Source of the DNA: Deltaproteobacteria bacterium
GTDB taxonomy: Bacteria; Desulfobacterota; DSM-4660; Desulfatiglandales; Desulfatiglandaceae
Length of the DNA stretch: 5,012 bases
Direction of reading: 5' to 3'
Assembly (NCBI GenBank): GCA_013349725.1
Contig: DUZB01000087.1
Location: forward strand, 1-5,012
Every line of letters starts with the position of its first letter. Position 1 is the first letter of the stretch. The position numbers and the translations under genes were made by a program. The notes under the pieces are model-generated. The model searched no databases. It was given only the letters and a program-made list of their open reading frames with translations, and was not told where the DNA came from. Below are positions 1 through 5,012 of the stretch, piece after piece.

Positions 1-2414
1 CCGTTGTAGCCCTGGGAAGTTATGGCAGGGTAGAGCTCTGCTGTCACTCGGATGTGGATTTCATGATTATTCATCAGGGGCCGCTCTCCGGTGAGATGCG
101 TGCAATGATCCCCCTGGTCCTTTATCCCATGTGGGATGCGGGTCTCGAAGTGGGGCATTCCATCCTGACCTTCCGTGAATGCCTTCACCTTTCCCTGGAT
201 GATTTCAGGGTTTTCACCTCCCTGCTTGATGCACGATTCGTTTTGGGGTCACAATCCTTTTTCAGGCTTTTTCAAGAGGCAATGTGGGCCCGGATCTACA
301 GGGAAAAGGAAAAACTGTTTGGAAAATTTATTGTTTCCAGAAAAAAGAGGATAGAGAAATACGACTCTGAAAATTTTTTTGTGGAACCTGATCTGAAAGA
401 GGGACCTGGAGGTCTCAGGGATCTGCATCTCATGTCGTGGATGGCAAGAGTCTATTTCAGGTCTCAACAGTTCAGGGAAATGCGGAGATTTTCCGAATTC
501 AGTTATTTTGAGTTTGACGATTTAGATGAATCAAGAGGTTTTCTGCTGAAGATCAGAAACCATCTTCATTTCTTGACAGGCCGCAAAGAGGACCGCTTCC
601 TGCTTTCGCATCAGAAGGCCATGTCGCAGCTCTTGAATTACGAAGAAGACCCTGCGGCTTCAGGGCCGGAAAACCTCATGAAGGACCTTTACCTGCATCT
701 GAATCGGGTTCGATACGGGTACGAAGAATTTTATGCCAAAGCGATCGACATGATCGATCCCCAGCCCATAGAAACGGATCCCGAAAAGGTTTCTTCGGAA
801 TTCCGGATCATGAAGGGCAATATTGTTCTCAAGGACGGGTTCCTCTCGGAAAGGGCTCCCATGGTGATCCTGCGGGGGCTCCATGAAGCCAGTCAGCGTG
901 GCCTGTTTATCGGTTCCGGTTTTATATGGGAGGCAAAAAAGATCGTTTCGAAAGAAGGGGAATCTCTTGCGCGGCTTCCGGAAGCAAGAAAGCTGTTTCT
1001 GGAAATCATCCTCAGAACGGAGAACGCAAGGGTTCTCAGGCTTCTACTCGAACTTGGTTTGGTCACCCTTTTCATCCCTGAATTTAAAAAACTCAGAAAT
1101 CTGGCGCAGTTCGGCTTCTACCACGTGATGACGGTTGATCTCCACTCCCTGAGGACACTGGAGATCATCGGCGAAATTTCAAGAGGGGTCTACGATGAGC
1201 GTTGGAGTCTGTTAAGGGAGGTGTTTGAGCGAGTCGCTCACCCTGACCGGCTTTTGCTTGCAGGGCTTTTGCACGATATCGGAAAAGGACGGGGAGGGAA
1301 CCATTCTGAAAAAGGAAGCATGTTGGCGCCGGGAATTATTAACCGGTTAGGACTGGACGACAGGGCCGGCGAAACCATTTCCTCTCTGGTACTGCATCAT
1401 CTGCTGCTTTCCAACGTCTCCCAACGAAGGGATCTGAATGAGGAAAAAACGGTTGTACAGGTTGCCCAGGTCGTACAGGACGTGGACATCCTGCATATGC
1501 TGTTTCTTTTGAATGTGGCTGACAGTTTTGCTACGGGCCCCATGGCGCGGAGCGACTGGAAAATTTTTTTGCTCATTGAACTCTATTTGAAGGTCAGGCG
1601 AATTCTTGAAAGCGGGATACTTGCCACACCGGATGCCACCCGAGAAATTTCCCTGAAAAAAGAGACTGTCCTTAACGAACTGAAACAATTTTTCCCAGAA
1701 GAGGATGTCCTCCGGCTTATCGAACAGGTTTCTTCCCGCTATTTTCTAAATACATCCCCGGAGGAGATGTTCAGCCACTTCCGCATGGCCTTGACCCTCG
1801 GGGAGAATGCGTATCTGTGGGAATTGATGAAGATTAGTGATACTTCTGTAACCAGAGTGATCCTGTGCACGCACGACAAACCCGGGCTGTTCAGCAAAAT
1901 GGTTGGTGTTTTTACGCTGAATAATATGGAGGTTTTGTCGGCCAGGATTTTCACCTTGAAAAATGGGCTTGCATTTGATGTGTACGAGGTTACAAATCCC
2001 CCTGACCGATTTAGAGAGGATGAGAAGTGGCTTCGGACCGGCGAAGATCTCAGGGCCGCCCTGGACGACGATCTGCCTCTGGATGAACTGATTCTTGAGA
2101 AAGTGCAGAGCGTAATGGTTCCCGCAGGATATGGCGCCGCGGTAAAAAAGGGGGTGAAGGTGGACAATGAAACCTCGGATTTCTTTACCCTCATCGAGGT
2201 GAGTTCCGGTTCGAGAATGGGTCTGCTTTACGATCTGGCCAAGGAAATATCGGCCTCCGGGCTGAATATCCGGTCGGCAAAGGTCTCCAGTGACCGGGAA
2301 AGAATGACAGGCGTTTTTTATGTAAGGGATTCCGATGGCCAGAAAATTTACGGAGAGGAACGGATCGGAGTTCTAAGGGGAAAATTGATGAAAGTACAGG
2401 GAACACGACCATGA
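1..2414 (+). CDS. glnD: [Protein-PII] uridylyltransferase / uridylyl-removing enzyme, 5'-truncated by the window edge
   Basis: GlnD adds UMP to PII proteins when glutamine is low and removes it when glutamine is high. It is the cytoplasmic entry point of nitrogen control. The frame is open from the window edge (first full codon at 3), giving 803 codons before TGA at 2412-2414; residues below count from codon 3. Domains in order: the nucleotidyltransferase motif GSYGRVEL...SDVD at residues 5-19; the family signature EGPGGLRDL near 133-141; an HD phosphohydrolase domain with HDIGKG at 424-429, NHSEKG near 433-438 and HH near 465-466; and two ACT domains at about 617-697 and 727-800, which in this family sense glutamine. 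Roughly 90 N-terminal residues are missing compared with E. coli GlnD (about 890 aa), so the real start lies upstream. GTG at 54 is the Val inside SDVD and cannot be the start. Oddities are a second ACT loop reading SRMG where the first has DKPG, VDLHS where VDEHT is usual, and two adjacent cysteines in the catalytic motif. The gene overlaps carA by 4 bases. Identification is very secure. Confidence 0.97.
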   Translation, partial: VVALGSYGRVELCCHSDVDFMIIHQGPLSGEMRAMIPLVLYPMWDAGLEVGHSILTFRECLHLSLDDFRVFTSLLDARFVLGSQSFFRLFQEAMWARIYREKEKLFGKFIVSRKKRIEKYDSENFFVEPDLKEGPGGLRDLHLMSWMARVYFRSQQFREMRRFSEFSYFEFDDLDESRGFLLKIRNHLHFLTGRKEDRFLLSHQKAMSQLLNYEEDPAASGPENLMKDLYLHLNRVRYGYEEFYAKAIDMIDPQPIETDPEKVSSEFRIMKGNIVLKDGFLSERAPMVILRGLHEASQRGLFIGSGFIWEAKKIVSKEGESLARLPEARKLFLEIILRTENARVLRLLLELGLVTLFIPEFKKLRNLAQFGFYHVMTVDLHSLRTLEIIGEISRGVYDERWSLLREVFERVAHPDRLLLAGLLHDIGKGRGGNHSEKGSMLAPGIINRLGLDDRAGETISSLVLHHLLLSNVSQRRDLNEEKTVVQVAQVVQDVDILHMLFLLNVADSFATGPMARSDWKIFLLIELYLKVRRILESGILATPDATREISLKKETVLNELKQFFPEEDVLRLIEQVSSRYFLNTSPEEMFSHFRMALTLGENAYLWELMKISDTSVTRVILCTHDKPGLFSKMVGVFTLNNMEVLSARIFTLKNGLAFDVYEVTNPPDRFREDEKWLRTGEDLRAALDDDLPLDELILEKVQSVMVPAGYGAAVKKGVKVDNETSDFFTLIEVSSGSRMGLLYDLAKEISASGLNIRSAKVSSDRERMTGVFYVRDSDGQKIYGEERIGVLRGKLMKVQGTRP
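2398..2402 (+). promoter_or_regulatory. Ribosome binding site of carA (AGGGA)
   Basis: AGGGA lies 8 bases before the carA ATG at 2411, a normal Shine-Dalgarno distance. It sits inside the last codons of glnD, so ribosomes ending glnD at 2414 are already placed at the carA start. It supports ATG 2411 as the start, which also gives the family-typical N-terminus MKALLVLEDG. Confidence 0.6.
2411..2414 (+). other. ATGA stop/start overlap between glnD and carA
   Basis: The carA start ATG (2411-2413) and the glnD stop TGA (2412-2414) share bases in a classic ATGA overlap. Such overlaps commonly mean termination-reinitiation coupling, so carA translation probably depends in part on glnD translation. 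The coupling itself is inferred; the overlap is read directly. Confidence 0.9.
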
Positions 2415-3541
2415 AGGCCTTACTTGTATTGGAAGACGGTGCGGTATTTTCCGGTCGTTCTTTCACAGGACACTGTGAAAATGCGGGCGAAGTAGTGTTT
2501 AACACAAGTATGTCGGGTTATCAGGAAATTCTTACCGATCCTTCCTATTGTGGCCAGATGGTAACCATGACTTACCCGTTGATCGGCAGTTACGGAATAA
2601 ACGCGGAAGATGTGGAGTCCGATCGCATACAGGTCCGGGCATTGTTAGTGAAAGAATACCAGCAATTCCCAAGCAATTACCGATCGCAGAGGACGTTGGC
2701 TGATTATCTCCTGTCGAACGACATTCCGGGTATCGAAGGAATAGACACACGAGCCCTTACAAGACATATCCGGCTCAAAGGGGCGATGAAGGCCGTGCTG
2801 TCCACGAGAGATCTTAATCCTGAATCCTTGCGGGAAAAAGCCATTGCGGCCCCCGGCATGGTGGGGGCTGATCTGGTGAAGGTGGTCACATGTAACGATC
2901 CTTTTCTCTGGAAAGGAGGCCGGGCCGAAGAACTGAAAGGTGGGCTTGAAGGGTTTTGCTGGCCGGAAGGGCAGGGTTCTTTTCGGGTGGCGGCCATGGA
3001 TTACGGGATTAAATACAATATCCTTCGAAGCCTCGAAAAGCGGGGGTGCTCCATCCTTGTTCTGCCCGCCCCCACGGATTCGGAAACCATTGATGCCCTC
3101 GCGCCACAGGGCCTCTTCCTCAGCAACGGACCTGGCGACCCGGCGGCCGTGCCCTATGCCGTGAACACGATTCGCGGGCAGATAGGGAAAAGACCGATTT
3201 TCGGGATCTGTCTGGGGCACCAGTTGATCGGATTGGCCCTCGGCGCATCCACATTCAAGCTGAAATTCGGCCACAGGGGCGGTAACCAGCCTGTGAAGGA
3301 TGTAAGAACGGGAAAAGTAGAGATCACTTCTCAGAATCACGGATTCTGCGTGGATATGGAAAGCCTCAAGGACCCGGATGTGGAAATCAGCCACATCAAC
3401 CTGAATGACAAGACCGTTGAAGGGATGATTCACAGGAAATACCCTCTCTTTTCTGTACAGTACCATCCGGAGGCCTCCCCGGGGCCACATGATGCGGATT
3501 ACCTCTTTGATCGATTTATCCAAATGATGGAAAGAAATTAG
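2411..3541 (+). CDS. carA: Carbamoyl-phosphate synthase small (glutaminase) subunit
   Basis: CarA hydrolyses glutamine and passes ammonia through a tunnel to CarB, supplying carbamoyl phosphate for arginine and pyrimidine synthesis in the cytoplasm. The 376-residue product matches the usual length (E. coli 382). The N-terminal CPSase small-chain domain (about 1-150) has LEDG, GEVVFNTSMSGYQEIL and LTDPSYCGQ, with Ser45 matching E. coli Ser47. IDTRALTRHIR follows near 111-121. The C-terminal class I amidotransferase domain (about 190-376) has SNGPGDP near 238-244, the nucleophile Cys267 in GICLGHQL, GHRGGNQPV near 287-295, QNHGF near 308-312, and His352 and Glu354 in HPEASPGPHD. The catalytic triad is therefore intact and the enzyme should be active. 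The start is ATG 2411, backed by AGGGA 8 bases upstream and by the family N-terminus. The stop is TAG at 3539-3541, immediately followed by the carB ATG. No frameshift or missing key residue was found, and no promoter was recognised between glnD and carA. Confidence 0.98.
   Translation: MKALLVLEDGAVFSGRSFTGHCENAGEVVFNTSMSGYQEILTDPSYCGQMVTMTYPLIGSYGINAEDVESDRIQVRALLVKEYQQFPSNYRSQRTLADYLLSNDIPGIEGIDTRALTRHIRLKGAMKAVLSTRDLNPESLREKAIAAPGMVGADLVKVVTCNDPFLWKGGRAEELKGGLEGFCWPEGQGSFRVAAMDYGIKYNILRSLEKRGCSILVLPAPTDSETIDALAPQGLFLSNGPGDPAAVPYAVNTIRGQIGKRPIFGICLGHQLIGLALGASTFKLKFGHRGGNQPVKDVRTGKVEITSQNHGFCVDMESLKDPDVEISHINLNDKTVEGMIHRKYPLFSVQYHPEASPGPHDADYLFDRFIQMMERN
3529..3534 (+). promoter_or_regulatory. 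Weak ribosome binding site of carB (GGAAAG)
   Basis: GGAAAG ends 7 bases before the carB ATG at 3542 and lies within the final carA codons. It is only a partial match to the Shine-Dalgarno consensus. Together with the zero-base gap to the carA stop, this suggests that carB initiation relies partly on ribosomes finishing carA, which would help keep the 1:1 subunit ratio. Confidence 0.4.
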
Positions 3542-5012
3542 ATGCCAAGACGATCAGATATCAACAAAATCCTTATTATCGGTTCCGGGCCCATCATCAT
3601 CGGCCAGGCGTGTGAATTTGACTATTCGGGGACCCAGGCCTGCAAGGCCCTGATGGAAGAGGGATATGAAATCGTACTCGTCAACAGCAATCCCGCGACC
3701 ATTATGACCGATCCCGAAACCGCCCATCGCACCTATATTGAGCCGATTACGCCCGCTTTTGTTTCGAAGATCATCGAGAGGGAAAGACCCGATGCGATCC
3801 TTCCGACACTTGGAGGGCAGACAGGTCTAAACACGGCGGTACAGGTAGCTGAGTCAGGCCTGTTGGATGCATTGGGTGTGGAGATGTTAGGGGCCTCGTT
3901 GTCGGTCATAAAAAAAGCGGAAGATCGTGAGCTCTTTCGGAATGCCATGATGTCCATCGGTCTGAGATTGCCCGGGAGTTTCATCGCCAGGGATATGCAA
4001 CAGGCCAGAGAAGCAGCTGAAAAGATAGGGTATCCTGTGATTATCCGGGCCAGTTTCACGCTTGGGGGGATAGGAAGCGGTGTGGCCTATAACCGGGAAG
4101 AGATGGAAAGCCTTGCCCGGATCGGTCTCGATGCGAGCATGATTACAGAGATTATCATGGAGCAATCCCTCCTGGGCTGGAAGGAATACGAGCTGGAAGT
4201 CATGCGGGATTTCAAGGATAACGTGGTAATTATCTGTTCCATTGAGAACTTTGATCCCATGGGAGTCCACACCGGAGACAGTATCACGGTTGCCCCGGCC
4301 CAGACCCTGTCCGACCGTGAATACCAGGTGATGCGGAATGCCTCTATCGACATTATCCGGGAGATTGGTGTGGAAACGGGTGGTTCCAACATCCAGTTCG
4401 CCGTTCACCCGGATACCGGCGAGATGGTGGTGATCGAGATGAACCCCCGGGTGTCCAGGAGTTCGGCCCTGGCTTCCAAGGCAACCGGGTTTCCCATTGC
4501 CAAAATTGCCGCCAAACTGGCCGTGGGCTATACCCTGGATGAAATTCCAAACGATATTACCAGGGAGACCCTGGCCTCTTTTGAACCCACCATCGATTAC
4601 TGCGTGGTCAAAATCCCCAGATGGACCTTTGAGAAATTCCCGGGCGCTGAAGATTTTCTGACCACCGCCATGAAATCGGTGGGAGAAACCATGGCCATCG
4701 GACGAACATTCAAGGAGGCCCTTCAGAAGGCGGTGCGATCTCTCGAAATCGGACGGTTCGGCCTGGGAACGGACACGTCCGACTGCGTCCTTTCCTCCAT
4801 GGATGGCCATGAACTGGAAAGGGGGTTGATCCACCCCAACTCCCACCGTCTTTTCTATCTCTATGAAGCCCTGCATCGGGATATGCCCATTGACAAGATC
4901 TACGAATTATCCCGGATTGATCCCTGGTTTCTTTTTCATATGGATCAGATCCATGCATTTGAAAAGAAATTACGACAATTGGCGGATGAGGGGGAGGGAC
5001 CCGACCGATGGG
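3542..5012 (+). CDS. carB: Carbamoyl-phosphate synthase large (synthetase) subunit, 3'-truncated by the window edge
   Basis: CarB phosphorylates bicarbonate, joins it to ammonia from CarA to form carbamate, and phosphorylates that to carbamoyl phosphate. The window holds 490 codons of a protein usually near 1,070 aa. This covers the first ATP-grasp half (carboxyphosphate synthesis, about 1-400) and part of the oligomerization domain. The second ATP-grasp half and the C-terminal allosteric domain lie outside. The start [17 protein letters not shown] matches the family N-terminus. Visible landmarks are [10 protein letters not shown] (21-30), [12 protein letters not shown] (48-59), the glycine-rich [12 protein letters not shown] (169-180), GWKEYE (212-217), GVHTGDSI (241-248) and [19 protein letters not shown] (298-316). 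Aligned without gaps to E. coli CarB, Arg129, Arg169, Glu215, His243, Asn283, Gln285, Glu299, Asn301 and Arg303 are kept, while Asp207 is Glu. The glycine loop and the [10 protein letters not shown] segment (352-361) resemble eukaryotic CAD more than E. coli. The frame is still open at the window end, so truncation here is only the edge. Confidence 0.98.
   Translation, partial: MPRRSDINKILIIGSGPIIIGQACEFDYSGTQACKALMEEGYEIVLVNSNPATIMTDPETAHRTYIEPITPAFVSKIIERERPDAILPTLGGQTGLNTAVQVAESGLLDALGVEMLGASLSVIKKAEDRELFRNAMMSIGLRLPGSFIARDMQQAREAAEKIGYPVIIRASFTLGGIGSGVAYNREEMESLARIGLDASMITEIIMEQSLLGWKEYELEVMRDFKDNVVIICSIENFDPMGVHTGDSITVAPAQTLSDREYQVMRNASIDIIREIGVETGGSNIQFAVHPDTGEMVVIEMNPRVSRSSALASKATGFPIAKIAAKLAVGYTLDEIPNDITRETLASFEPTIDYCVVKIPRWTFEKFPGAEDFLTTAMKSVGETMAIGRTFKEALQKAVRSLEIGRFGLGTDTSDCVLSSMDGHELERGLIHPNSHRLFYLYEALHRDMPIDKIYELSRIDPWFLFHMDQIHAFEKKLRQLADEGEGPDRW

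Noticed and set aside
54..56. GTG as the start codon of the first gene
   Set aside because: It is the Val of the catalytic SDVD motif. The frame is open upstream to position 3 and encodes the rest of the nucleotidyltransferase signature, so the gene begins before the window.
1226..1240. Perfect inverted repeat TGAGCGA-G-TCGCTCA
   Set aside because: It lies within the glnD HD domain and encodes part of FERVAH. The one-base centre leaves no hairpin loop, there is no T-run after it, and there is no second copy or promoter to suggest an operator.
1739..2194. 151-codon Ser-rich open frame on the - strand
   Set aside because: It is the antisense of the glnD ACT region. The Ser/Arg-rich low-complexity product is typical of a reverse-strand shadow.
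2305..2335. Possible -10-like AT-rich stretch in the 3' end of glnD that might drive carA
   Set aside because: No convincing -35 partner at proper spacing was seen, and the bases are explained by GlnD coding sequence. It is too weak to annotate.
2645..3523. 292-codon open frame on the - strand
   Set aside because: It is antisense to carA across its conserved amidotransferase domain and shows no recognisable motif.
3887..4876. 329-codon open frame on the - strand
   Set aside because: It lies wholly antisense to strongly conserved carB coding sequence, and its translation shows no recognisable domain. It is a composition shadow.

Overview
This is a fully coding, three-gene housekeeping window. 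All genes are on the + strand, in the order glnD (5' end missing), carA (complete) and carB (3' end missing). They encode the PII uridylyltransferase/uridylyl-removing enzyme and the small and large subunits of glutamine-dependent carbamoyl-phosphate synthetase. There is no intergenic DNA. glnD and carA overlap by 4 bases (ATGA), and the carA stop codon directly abuts the carB start codon.

Layout: positions 1-2414 hold the last 803 codons of glnD. They start inside the nucleotidyltransferase catalytic motif and continue through the HD domain and two C-terminal ACT domains. Positions 2411-3541 hold carA (376 aa), with an intact class I glutamine amidotransferase triad. Positions 3542-5012 hold the first 490 residues of carB, covering the first ATP-grasp (carboxyphosphate) half and the start of the oligomerization domain. 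No RNA gene, mobile element, CRISPR array, terminator or convincing internal promoter was seen. The longer antisense open frames are shadows of these genes.

How the genes work together: GlnD reads glutamine and modifies PII. CarA takes ammonia from glutamine, and CarB uses it with bicarbonate and two ATP to make carbamoyl phosphate for arginine and pyrimidines. Packing the glutamine sensor with a major glutamine consumer in one apparently co-translated unit is the most interesting feature here, though its regulatory meaning is inference.

Organism: a bacterium with roughly balanced base composition. A full-length GlnD with HD and tandem ACT domains, together with the sequence flavour of the genes, suggests a proteobacterium or a deltaproteobacterial (Desulfobacterota-like) lineage. 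That placement is a low-confidence inference. I found no previously undescribed system. The second-look items are residue-level departures in GlnD and CarB and the gene arrangement.
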